Origin: Bacteroidales bacterium
Lineage (GTDB): Bacteria; Bacteroidota; Bacteroidia; Bacteroidales; PUMT01
Direction: 5' to 3'
DNA length: 7,025 nt
Assembly: GCA_007119075.1 (NCBI GenBank)
Contig: SKQJ01000347.1
Coordinates: 1 to 7,025, forward strand
In this document: positions 1 to 6,908 of the stretch, one piece after another
Layout: every line of letters begins with the position of its first letter
How positions within the stretch are numbered: position 1 is the stretch's first letter
Position numbers and translations under genes: made by a program
Notes under the pieces: generated by a model
The model's input: only the letters and a program-made list of their open reading frames with translations
What the model was told of the DNA's origin: nothing
Database searches by the model: none

Positions 1-1177
1 CGGGGTAGTCGGTTATGAAGGTGGGCTGGATCAGCTTCGGTTCGCATGTCTCGCCAAAGATCTCATCTATGAGCTTGCCCCGCCCCATGGTATCGTCAAC
101 CTCGATTCCGAGTTTCCGGGCTGTCTTCGCCAGCTCTTGCTCGCCCATTGAAGAAATGTCGATTCCGGTAAATGCCTCAATGGCTTCGTACATGGTATAG
201 CGCTTCCATGGCCTTTTGAAATCAATTGCCTTATCGCCTGAAGCGATACGTGTGGAGCCTGTCAGATCAATGGCTGCCGTTTCAATCATTTCTTCCGTAA
301 GGTCCATCATCCAACGGTAGTCCTTGTAAGCGACGTAAAGCTCCATCTGGGTGAATTCGGGATTGTGAAAACGGCTCATGCCTTCATTCCTGAAATCTTT
401 CGAAAACTCGTAGACCCCTTCGAAACCTCCCACAACAAGCCTTTTTAAATAAAGCTCATTGGCAATCCGCAGATAAAGAGTCATGTCCAGGGTATTGTGA
501 TAGGTTGTAAAGGGACGCGCCGCCGCTCCCCCGTACAATGGCTGCAGAACAGGGGTTTCCACTTCCAGGTAGCCCCGCCGGTTGAGGAAATTCCGCATTG
601 AATCAATCAGCCTGGTTCTCTTTAAAAACACCTCCCTGACATGGGGATTGACTATGAGGTCAAGGTACCTCTGCCTGTATCGCTGATCGGGATTTGTAAA
701 CGCGTGGTATATTTTGCCTTCCTTTTCCTTTACCACGGGCAGTGGGTGTAGTGATTTGGCCAGAATCTTGAATTCTTTGACATGGATTGAAATTTCACCC
801 ATCTGAGTGACGAATACGAAGCCCCTGACGCCTATTATATCGCCAATATCCAGCAATTTCTTAAAGACGGTATTGTACAGTGTCTTGTCATCCTCCGGAC
901 AAACATCGTCCCGCCTGAGGTAGATCTGTATCCTTCCATGCTGGTCCTGCAGCTCGGCAAAGGATGCGCTGCCCATTATGCGGCGGCTCATTATCCTTCC
1001 GGCAATACTGACATCCCGGAGATCATCTGAACCGGGCTTGTAATTATCCAGGATTTCCCTTGAGGTGACGTTTGTTTCGTAACCCTCTGCAGGAAAAGGA
1101 TCTATCCCCAGCCTGACCAGCTCGTCCAGGGCCTGTCTTCTTATTTGTTCCTGTTCGCTTAATTGCAAATGATCCAT
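1..1177 (-). CDS. lysS: Lysyl-tRNA synthetase, class II (5' part; 3' end outside window)
   Basis: Charges tRNA-Lys with lysine using ATP, in the cytoplasm. The visible 392 residues begin with MDHLQLSEQEQIRRQALDEL. Residues about 55-143 form the N-terminal OB-fold that reads the anticodon (VSIAGRIMSRRIMGSASFAE at 56-75). The class II catalytic core follows: motif 1 around FLNRRGYLEVETPVLQP (197-213), the substrate-pocket stretch GGAAARPFTTYHN (216-228), and motif 2 FRNEGMSRFHNPEFTQMELY (262-281) with its ATP-binding Arg and Glu. Motif 3 should lie beyond the left edge; the E. coli enzyme is about 505 residues, so roughly a quarter or more is missing. The reading frame is open throughout the visible part. 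The start was chosen because it is the first ATG of the conserved N-terminus and sits just behind a Bacteroidota-type promoter; there is no Shine-Dalgarno sequence. It is divergent from lipA. The family assignment is essentially certain. Confidence 0.97.
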   Translation of the reverse strand, partial: MDHLQLSEQEQIRRQALDELVRLGIDPFPAEGYETNVTSREILDNYKPGSDDLRDVSIAGRIMSRRIMGSASFAELQDQHGRIQIYLRRDDVCPEDDKTLYNTVFKKLLDIGDIIGVRGFVFVTQMGEISIHVKEFKILAKSLHPLPVVKEKEGKIYHAFTNPDQRYRQRYLDLIVNPHVREVFLKRTRLIDSMRNFLNRRGYLEVETPVLQPLYGGAAARPFTTYHNTLDMTLYLRIANELYLKRLVVGGFEGVYEFSKDFRNEGMSRFHNPEFTQMELYVAYKDYRWMMDLTEEMIETAAIDLTGSTRIASGDKAIDFKRPWKRYTMYEAIEAFTGIDISSMGEQELAKTARKLGIEVDDTMGRGKLIDEIFGETCEPKLIQPTFITDYP

Positions 1178-1193
1178 ATTTAAAAATTTTTTG

Positions 1194-1224
1194 CAAAGAT
1201 AGAAGAATAGCAGGAGTTCCGCAA
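1194..1224 (-). promoter_or_regulatory. Bacteroidota-type promoter of lysS
   Basis: Read on the minus strand, TTG (1222-1224) is followed after exactly 20 bp by TATCTTTG (1201-1194). The second element matches the Bacteroidota -7 consensus TAnnTTTG in full, and the first matches the core of the -33 TTTG/TTG element at the expected spacing. The inferred transcription start lies a few bases downstream, near 1187-1190. This leaves a very short A/T-rich leader of roughly 10-13 nt before the lysS ATG. The match is seen directly; activity and exact start are inferred. Confidence 0.72.
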
Positions 1225-1333
1225 CCGGTGAACATGCTGCGGGCAAAGTTTTGATTTCGGGTGCCAGCTTGCCGGGCATTACAGATATTAACTGTGCGGG
1301 GGCTGGCCGGCAATGAGGCAACGGCATTATGTT

Positions 1334-1370
1334 GCCGGAGCAACCAGATATCGATGGCAGGGGCTCCGGC
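1334..1370. repeat. GC-rich inverted repeat with 8-bp arms
   Basis: GCCGGAGC (1334-1341) and GCTCCGGC (1363-1370) are perfect complements separated by 21 bases that contain GATATC and ATCGAT. No T-tract follows on either strand, so it does not look like an intrinsic terminator. It lies about 100-135 bp upstream of the lipA start and could form a hairpin only if lipA transcription begins further upstream. Confidence 0.45.
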
Positions 1371-1377
1371 CGTATAT

Positions 1378-1403
1378 AATTTGCCAAATGCCATTGGCAA
1401 ATT
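1378..1403. promoter_or_regulatory. Perfect 10-bp inverted repeat upstream of lipA, candidate operator
   Basis: AATTTGCCAA (1378-1387) and TTGGCAAATT (1394-1403) are perfect complements around a 6-base centre, located 67-92 bp upstream of the lipA ATG. The left arm overlaps TATAATTTG (1375-1383), which resembles the Bacteroidota -7 element TAnnTTTG but with three spacer bases instead of two; no good -33 partner is visible 19-20 bp upstream. If that is the lipA promoter, a dimeric regulator bound here would block it. Alternatively the repeat is a hairpin in the lipA leader. The repeat itself is certain; operator function is a guess. Confidence 0.4.
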
Positions 1404-1469
1404 TCCGCCGGAAGGCATAAAATTTAAAATTATTTGCCTTACTTTTATAATCTGCAAAAGAAGGGAACC

Positions 1470-2405
1470 ATGACAGGGAATGATAAAACAGACAGGAAAA
1501 ACAACCGGCTTCCTTCGTGGCTGAAGATGAAGCTGCCCATGGGCCATAAATACTCAAGGGTCAGGAATCTAAGCCTGAAACACAACCTTCATACCATCTG
1601 TTCAAGCGGCAATTGCCCGAACATAGGCGAATGCTGGAGCAACGGCACCGCCACTTTTATGATACTCGGCGATGTGTGCACGAGGAATTGCAAATTTTGC
1701 GGCGTAAAAACCGGAAAGCCCGCGCCGGCCGACCTCGAAGAACCCGTGAGGCTGGCTGAAACGATCCGCACGCTCGGACTGTCCCATTGCGTCATAACGT
1801 CGGTCGACCGGGACGATTTGCCTGACGGCGGAGCCGGTATCTGGGCCGATACCATTCGCAGCATCAAAAAACTCAACCCGTTGACAACCATAGAGGTGCT
1901 GATACCCGATTTTAACGGAGAGGAGGCACTTGTGCAGATGGTAATCGATGAAAAGCCGGAAGTGATTTCCCATAACCTGGAAACGGTAAGACGACTGACG
2001 CCGCTGATCAGAAGCAATGCCAGGTATGAAACAAGCCTGAAGGTTATAGGGATCATAGCAGACTCACAGATAAGGGCGAAGTCGGGGATCATGCTCGGGC
2101 TGGGAGAAACAAGGGAGGAGGTTCTTGAAACCATGGACGATCTTCTGGATGCAGGATGTGAGGTACTCACAATCGGGCAATATCTTGCCCCCACTGCCGG
2201 CCACATGCCGGTGGCCGGATATGTTGATCCCCTGCAATTCGAAGAGTACGGCAAAACGGGGCTTCAAAAAGGCTTCAGGTTCGTCGAAAGCAGTCCCCTT
2301 GTGCGCTCTTCGTACCATGCTGAAAAGCATGCCGGCAACACAGAGAACAAGAATAAATCAAAATATGTCAATCAAAGTAAATTTTCAGGATCTGGGATCC
2401 GCTGA
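1470..2405 (+). CDS. lipA: Lipoyl synthase LipA (radical SAM)
   Basis: Inserts two sulfur atoms at C6 and C8 of the octanoyl chain on lipoyl domains, the last step of lipoate assembly. All ligands are present in this 311-residue protein. The auxiliary, sacrificed 4Fe-4S cluster is held by C44, C49 and C55 (CSSGNCPNIGEC, the C-x4-C-x5-C motif) and by serine of the C-terminal RSSY (279-282). The radical-SAM cluster is held by C70, C74 and C77 (CTRNCKFC, C-x3-C-x2-C). The ATG at 1470 was chosen over the upstream in-frame TTG at 1434 because the extra 12 residues are unlike the family, and AAGGGA lies just before it as a weak ribosome site. Oddity: after the conserved RSSYHAEKHA end there is a Lys/Asn/Ser-rich tail (about 289-311) encoded largely by sequence shared with the start of lipB. 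First gene of lipA-lipB-recJ. Confidence 0.97.
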   Translation: MTGNDKTDRKNNRLPSWLKMKLPMGHKYSRVRNLSLKHNLHTICSSGNCPNIGECWSNGTATFMILGDVCTRNCKFCGVKTGKPAPADLEEPVRLAETIRTLGLSHCVITSVDRDDLPDGGAGIWADTIRSIKKLNPLTTIEVLIPDFNGEEALVQMVIDEKPEVISHNLETVRRLTPLIRSNARYETSLKVIGIIADSQIRAKSGIMLGLGETREEVLETMDDLLDAGCEVLTIGQYLAPTAGHMPVAGYVDPLQFEEYGKTGLQKGFRFVESSPLVRSSYHAEKHAGNTENKNKSKYVNQSKFSGSGIR

Positions 2406-3075
2406 CTACAAAAAAACATGGGAATACCAGGAGAAGCTATTTAACAGGATATTGACAGAAAAACTTGCAGGTGAAACCGCCGGCCGGGAAGAACTTCCCC
2501 TGGGCGGGTACCTGCTGTTTTGCGAACACCCGCATGTTTATACACTTGGTAAAAGCGGAGCCGAAAACAACCTGCTTATCGATGCAGGCTTTTTAAGGAA
2601 GATCAACGCCCAATACTTCAGGATCGACCGCGGCGGCGATATCACATACCACGGCCCCGGCCAGATCGTGGGCTATCCTGTATTGGACCTCGAAAGGTTC
2701 GGGCTGGGAATAAGGCAGTACATCCACAACCTGGAAGAGGCCATTATCATGACTCTGAGACAGTGCGGACTGGAATCCTCCAGGCTCGGATCCGCCTCGG
2801 GGGTGTGGCTTGATGCTGACGATCCCTCAAAATCAAGGAAAATTTGTGCGATAGGCGTGCGTGCCAGCAGGCACGTCACCATGCATGGCTTTGCATTCAA
2901 TATAAATACGGACCTTAAGTATTTCAGCTACATTAATCCATGCGGTATTGTGGATAAAGGGGTCACCTCTCTTGAAAAAGAGCTTGGTGCCAGGCAGGAT
3001 ACCGGAAAAATCAGGGAGTTGCTTAGGACGAATATTTCATCTGTTTTCCGGATGGAGCTTGTAAACCCGCTTTAA
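2365..3075 (+). CDS. lipB: Octanoyltransferase LipB (octanoyl-ACP:protein N-octanoyltransferase)
   Basis: Transfers octanoate from octanoyl-ACP to the lysine of lipoyl domains, making the substrate for LipA. The 236-residue protein carries the LipB signature RGGDITYHGPGQ (89-100), the acyl-thioester cysteine C193 in NPCG (191-194) and the partner lysine K159 in RKICAIGVRA (158-167), the Cys/Lys pair of the family, plus HGFAFNINTDL (174-184). The start at 2365 (MSIKVNFQDLGSADYKKTWE) gives the family's usual N-terminus; in-frame codons further upstream belong to the lipA gene read in another frame. It overlaps lipA by 41 nt in the +1 frame, so its start lies inside lipA and translation is probably coupled. 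No Shine-Dalgarno is visible; the preceding bases are A-rich. An acidic/basic insertion, DADDPSKSR (150-158), precedes the catalytic lysine; no key residue is missing. Confidence 0.97.
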   Translation: MSIKVNFQDLGSADYKKTWEYQEKLFNRILTEKLAGETAGREELPLGGYLLFCEHPHVYTLGKSGAENNLLIDAGFLRKINAQYFRIDRGGDITYHGPGQIVGYPVLDLERFGLGIRQYIHNLEEAIIMTLRQCGLESSRLGSASGVWLDADDPSKSRKICAIGVRASRHVTMHGFAFNINTDLKYFSYINPCGIVDKGVTSLEKELGARQDTGKIRELLRTNISSVFRMELVNPL

Positions 3076-3088
3076 AACATTGACAGCA

Positions 3089-4816
3089 ATGGAAAAGGAA
3101 TGGACCGATAAGGCACCCGGAGAAAGCAGCGAGACGGTCAGCCTGGCCACATCACTCGGCATTGACAGCGTTCTTGCCAACCTGCTGGTCCAGAGAGGAG
3201 TGAAAACATTCGAACAGGCGCGGGTGTTTTTCAGGCCTGCGCTGGATGACCTGCACGATCCTTTTCTGATGAAAAACATGGGCCTTGCCACGGAAAGATT
3301 GCTGACGGCCATAAGGAGAAATGAAAACATACTGGTATACGGCGATTACGATGTTGACGGAACCACGTCGGTGGCATTGGTTTACTCTTTTCTGAAGCTT
3401 CGCTATCCCAATCTTTCCTACTACATACCCGACCGCTATTCCGAAGGATACGGCATAAGCAAGAAATCGATCGACTATGCCGGAGACAACAATATCAGCC
3501 TGATCATTGCCCTTGATTGCGGAATTAAGGCTATTGAAAAAATCCGGTATGCCAAAAGCAAAAATATCGATTTCATAATCTGCGATCACCATACCCCCGG
3601 CGATTCGGTTCCCGATGCCGCTGCTTTGCTTGACAGCAAACAGCCCGGATGCGAATACCCCTTCAAGGAGCTATCAGGCTGCGGCGTAGGGTTCAAACTG
3701 CTCCAGGCACTGACGATGAAAAGCGATTATCGCTGGGAGGAACTGCTTAAATTCCTTGACCTTGTAGTTGTCAGCATTGCCTCCGACATCGTTCCCATAA
3801 CGGGCGAAAACAGGATCCTTGCCCATTTCGGGCTCAAACAGCTGAATGATGCCCCCTGCTTCGGACTGAAGTCCATCATCAAGCTGGCCGGGATAGAGAA
3901 CAGGAATATCACGATAGATGATATAGTATTTAAAATAGGGCCGAGGATCAACGCGGCAGGCCGGATGAAATCGGGCAACAAGGCAGTGGAGCTTCTTACC
4001 GCCTGTGATGACCGTCTTGCCGGAGAAGTTGGCGATGTGATAGATATTTTCAATAATGACCGCAAGACAATAGACCGGGTCATCACGAGGGAAGCAATAA
4101 AAATGATAGCAGCCGACAGCCAAAACGCCGACAGGAAGTCGACCGTGCTTTTCAATCCCGAATGGCACAAGGGGGTTATAGGCATAGTGGCTTCCCGGCT
4201 GATAGAGACTTATTTCCGGCCCACCGTGATACTCACCGAGTCAAACGGCTTTGCCACCGGCTCGGCCAGGTCGGTTCCCGGATTCGACATTTACCAGGTG
4301 ATCGAGGCCTGCGGGGATCTGTTTGAGAATTTCGGGGGACATATGTATGCTGCCGGCATGACGATGAAGCTTGAAAATATTGAACCGTTTAAAAACCGGT
4401 TTGAACAGCTGGTTTCTGAAAGCATCACCCAATCGCAGCTTTCGCCGAAAATCGAAGTCGACTCCCCCATATCGGTAAGGGATATCGATCAGAAATTCTG
4501 CAGGATACTCAGACAATTCCAGCCATTCGGACCCGATAACGCTGCGCCGGTATTCATGGCCAGGAATCTTGTAAGCAACGGTGCAATAAAGGTCGTGGGC
4601 CCCCATAAGGAGCACCTGAAGATGGAAGTTTTTTCCGAAGATGCCCACAATCATGTGTTCCAGGCAATTGCCTTTCACCAGGCCCACCATTACAAACTTA
4701 TCAGCTGCGGCATACCCTTCGATGCCTGTTTTACTATCGAAGAGAACGAATTCAGGGGCAAAACCACCTGGCAGCTGAATATAAAAGATTTAAAAACCAG
4801 GGAAGACGCCCATTAA
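3089..4816 (+). CDS. recJ: Single-stranded-DNA-specific exonuclease RecJ
   Basis: Degrades single-stranded DNA 5' to 3' in recombinational repair and mismatch repair, using two metal ions in a DHH-type active site. The 575-residue protein, within the usual RecJ range, shows the family's motifs in order: GDYDVDGTTS (85-94) with D86, D88 and D90; D143 in LDCG; the DHH triplet D166-H167-H168 in ICDHHTPGD; and D233 in SIASDIVPITGENR. The DHHA1 half follows with GPRINAAGRM (284-293), EWHKGVIGIVASRL (358-371), GSARSVPGFD (391-400) and FGGHMYAAGM (415-424). The C-terminal OB-like domain has FQPFGPDNAAPVF (477-489). The ATG at 3089 is preferred over the in-frame TTG at 3080. It begins 13 nt after lipB and is probably in the same transcript. 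Its TAA stop overlaps the stop of the convergent gene. All catalytic residues are intact. Confidence 0.97.
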   Translation: MEKEWTDKAPGESSETVSLATSLGIDSVLANLLVQRGVKTFEQARVFFRPALDDLHDPFLMKNMGLATERLLTAIRRNENILVYGDYDVDGTTSVALVYSFLKLRYPNLSYYIPDRYSEGYGISKKSIDYAGDNNISLIIALDCGIKAIEKIRYAKSKNIDFIICDHHTPGDSVPDAAALLDSKQPGCEYPFKELSGCGVGFKLLQALTMKSDYRWEELLKFLDLVVVSIASDIVPITGENRILAHFGLKQLNDAPCFGLKSIIKLAGIENRNITIDDIVFKIGPRINAAGRMKSGNKAVELLTACDDRLAGEVGDVIDIFNNDRKTIDRVITREAIKMIAADSQNADRKSTVLFNPEWHKGVIGIVASRLIETYFRPTVILTESNGFATGSARSVPGFDIYQVIEACGDLFENFGGHMYAAGMTMKLENIEPFKNRFEQLVSESITQSQLSPKIEVDSPISVRDIDQKFCRILRQFQPFGPDNAAPVFMARNLVSNGAIKVVGPHKEHLKMEVFSEDAHNHVFQAIAFHQAHHYKLISCGIPFDACFTIEENEFRGKTTWQLNIKDLKTREDAH

Positions 4817-6897
4817 AACCTCACCCTTACCTGGGCCTTCAGTTCCGACCTGGCATCGCCGGCAATCTCATTCAGCCCCGATCCCATTGATTCGCGGCCC
4901 GGCAGTTTTGTGAGCCCGTATTTGATCCAAATGTCCACGGCATTTCCGGCCGAATACTGTCCGAGCAAATACGTACGGTAGCCTTTATCATAATAGGCCG
5001 GGATTGAAAAAGCATATAAAACATCGTTTTCATATGCATAAAAACGGGCGTTATAGCTGTCGGTCCGGAAACCGGCAAACCGGAAGGCCAGGGAAAAAGG
5101 GACAATGCGGGGCTTATACAGTATATCCTGGTAAAGAAGTATCCCCCTTTCGGGGGAAATGTCTTCCCGGGAGTACCGGGAAAGCTCGAGCCTGTTGCGG
5201 AGCTCGACCACGGGCGAAACAAAGCAGCTTGTGTGGTATCTGAGCCTGGAAGTTCCCGCATCATATAAAACCCTTATGTTGTTTGCACCTGCGGGCGAAT
5301 TCAGGGGCTTGTCCTTATGCCGGAAACTGGCGTACATATTCAGGATAGCCGAATAATTGAAATCGACCTGGATAAAATATTCGCTTCCGGAGGAGGGCGC
5401 CCAGGCATTATGCCTCATCCATGGAAACGAGAAAAAATCAATGTAAGCCGAAAGCTTCCAGCGCGGCGCAAGGTGCATGACCGTGCCCAGGTAAAACCCT
5501 TTCTCATTTGAAGTGCGGGTATTCTCCCTGAATCCGTCGCTGAAAAGGGCATGATAATTTCTTGCATAGTTCCTGTACAGGGCCGAAACGCTCATTTTCG
5601 GACTCAGGTTAGCCATGCCGCCGGTCAGCAGGGCCGTACCGCCATTGCGGCTGAAGGCCCCCTCGCCAAAAAACCTTACCCGGCCGACCGCAAACTGGTA
5701 GTCCGCGCCGCCGTTGAGGTTGCGGCTGCCCCGGAATTCAAACTGGTTGTGTATCCGCACCGGAGGGTTGAGCACTGCATCGTACCTTAGGGCGGCAACG
5801 GTCGCACCGACCCTGAAAAGGTCATGGTTGTAGTTAATGTTGCCTCCCATCACCGTTTCGCCAAGCGACTTCCTGCCGGCAATCTGGGAAGGGGTGGCAT
5901 GCAGCCCGGTAGCCTGCAGGGACGATACTTCAAGAACCTTGCCGTCAGGACCCGCGGCCGAGACGGCCGCATCAACCTTTTTGCGGGAAAGGAAAAAGCT
6001 GGTTTCGGTGCTGCGTGTGAGCCGGTATGTCGCTCCCGCCCCCCTGAAAAACCTGTTCTCATCGGTCGAGGAATATTTCTGGATACCCCTGGCGCTTTTT
6101 CTTATATTCAGAGTGCTGGCCGATTTGCCGAAAGCCAGTCCCGACCAGAGCACAAGTCCCTGCCCGAAACCCGCCTGAAAATCTCCCAGGGCGATGGTTT
6201 TGAATTTCCCTGCATCATTTACCTGGAGATGAACGGTATGGTAATCAAACCCCCGTGGATTGCTGCCCCTGAAAAACTCCTCGCCCTGGTCTTTCTCTGC
6301 CACGAATCCGGCCTGTATCCGCCGGCCATGATTAAACTGGTATCGGTTATAGATTTTCAGCGGACTTCCAAGATAGCGGGAATTGGGATTGCGGGCAAGA
6401 GCCGAATCGGAAACCGGCAGGTAGCCCCGCTGCTTCTGGAGAACCTGCTGGAGCCGCAGAAAAACCTGGTGATTGCCCTGCCTCAAAATTGATGAGGGAG
6501 AAAGGGCAAAGGCGGTGACCGGTTCCTCTACAGTGATAAACGGCATCAGCTTACGGAGATCTTCGGCTGTAAACCCGTCCACATAAAGCAGCTCATATAC
6601 GCTCACAAAATATCCCCGGGCGCGGCGGTAATCCAGAAGATTGTATATCCGGAGCTCATCGATAAAATGAAGCCCCGCGAGCTCGGCTGCACCGGCAGTG
6701 TTGATATTAAGGGGATGCATGGTGTAATACAGCAGGTCGTCGTAGATCACGGAAGGGTCCATATCGGGAATGTAAGCATCCATCTGCTCTTCCAGAAGCT
6801 CTTCAATGAGCTGGTGATTTGCGGGCTGCTGGCAGTGCAGGTCGGCCGACAAAAAAAATGCAAACAGAATTACCGCGGCTATCAGGATTTGCTTCAT
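4813..6897 (-). CDS. Secreted helix-hairpin-helix protein with outer-membrane beta-barrel
   Basis: No specific function is known to me. The 694-residue protein starts with a signal peptide (MKQILIAAVILFAFFLSADL, cleavage near 18-22; LHC is not a convincing lipobox). A short acidic helical stretch (28-60) leads to a ComEA-like HhH region at about 62-122, with PLNINTAGAAELAGLHF (62-78), an IYNLLDYRRARGYF segment (84-97) and YELLYVDGFTAEDLRKLMPF (101-120). The rest alternates polar and aromatic residues as in beta-strands, includes the glycine-rich GDFQAGFGQGLVLWSG (238-253), and ends RVRF with the terminal Phe typical of barrels folded by the BAM complex. The start at 6897 was chosen over one 37 codons upstream because the signal peptide begins there and the upstream codons fall in another gene. 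HhH domains usually bind DNA, so DNA handling at the envelope is possible but unproved. It lies 11 nt behind the upstream gene and converges on recJ. Confidence 0.82.
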   Translation of the reverse strand: MKQILIAAVILFAFFLSADLHCQQPANHQLIEELLEEQMDAYIPDMDPSVIYDDLLYYTMHPLNINTAGAAELAGLHFIDELRIYNLLDYRRARGYFVSVYELLYVDGFTAEDLRKLMPFITVEEPVTAFALSPSSILRQGNHQVFLRLQQVLQKQRGYLPVSDSALARNPNSRYLGSPLKIYNRYQFNHGRRIQAGFVAEKDQGEEFFRGSNPRGFDYHTVHLQVNDAGKFKTIALGDFQAGFGQGLVLWSGLAFGKSASTLNIRKSARGIQKYSSTDENRFFRGAGATYRLTRSTETSFFLSRKKVDAAVSAAGPDGKVLEVSSLQATGLHATPSQIAGRKSLGETVMGGNINYNHDLFRVGATVAALRYDAVLNPPVRIHNQFEFRGSRNLNGGADYQFAVGRVRFFGEGAFSRNGGTALLTGGMANLSPKMSVSALYRNYARNYHALFSDGFRENTRTSNEKGFYLGTVMHLAPRWKLSAYIDFFSFPWMRHNAWAPSSGSEYFIQVDFNYSAILNMYASFRHKDKPLNSPAGANNIRVLYDAGTSRLRYHTSCFVSPVVELRNRLELSRYSREDISPERGILLYQDILYKPRIVPFSLAFRFAGFRTDSYNARFYAYENDVLYAFSIPAYYDKGYRTYLLGQYSAGNAVDIWIKYGLTKLPGRESMGSGLNEIAGDARSELKAQVRVRF

Positions 6898-6908
6898 AAT
6901 AACAGGAA

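Larger units (their letters stand above)
1242..1438. repeat. Cluster of TTGCC/GGCAA pentamers in the lysS-lipA spacer
   Basis: The 292-bp divergent spacer carries no gene. Within 197 bp of it I count eight copies of TTGCC or its complement GGCAA: GGCAA at 1242, 1309, 1317 and 1396; TTGCC at 1269, 1332, 1381 and 1434. Chance with even base use would give about 0.4. Several copies pair into inverted repeats: TTGCCGG 1269-1275 with CCGGCAA 1307-1313, the same CCGGCAA with TTGCCGG 1332-1338, GGCAAC 1317-1322 with GTTGCC 1331-1336, and the 10-bp palindrome at 1378-1403. Two of the pairs have starts 15 bp apart. The pattern could be a multi-site operator, competing leader hairpins for lipA, or a decayed repeat. 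The arrangement is seen directly; any role is inference. Confidence 0.5.

Noticed and set aside
1334..1370. Intrinsic terminator or attenuator in the spacer
   Set aside because: The 8-bp GC-rich arms are separated by 21 bases and no run of T follows on either strand.
1434..1469. TTG start giving LipA 12 more residues
   Set aside because: The extra residues MPYFYNLQKKGT do not resemble LipA N-termini, and an ATG with a weak ribosome site lies at 1470.
1044..1547. A 167-codon minus-strand frame spanning the lysS-lipA spacer
   Set aside because: It overlaps the lysS start in another frame and the antisense of the lipA start, crosses the lysS promoter, and shows no family features or ordinary composition.
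1589..2254. A 221-codon minus-strand frame antisense to lipA
   Set aside because: It is Ser/Pro-rich, as expected for the complement of a GC-moderate gene, and lies wholly inside the intact lipA gene.
5824..6492. A 222-codon plus-strand frame inside the HhH/barrel gene
   Set aside because: The opposite strand has a long frame with signal peptide, HhH domain and barrel ending; this one has no recognisable motif and no start context.
6826..6834. Lipoprotein signal at Cys22 of the HhH/barrel protein
   Set aside because: The residues before the cysteine are DLH; His at -1 does not fit the lipobox, where Gly, Ala or Ser is expected.
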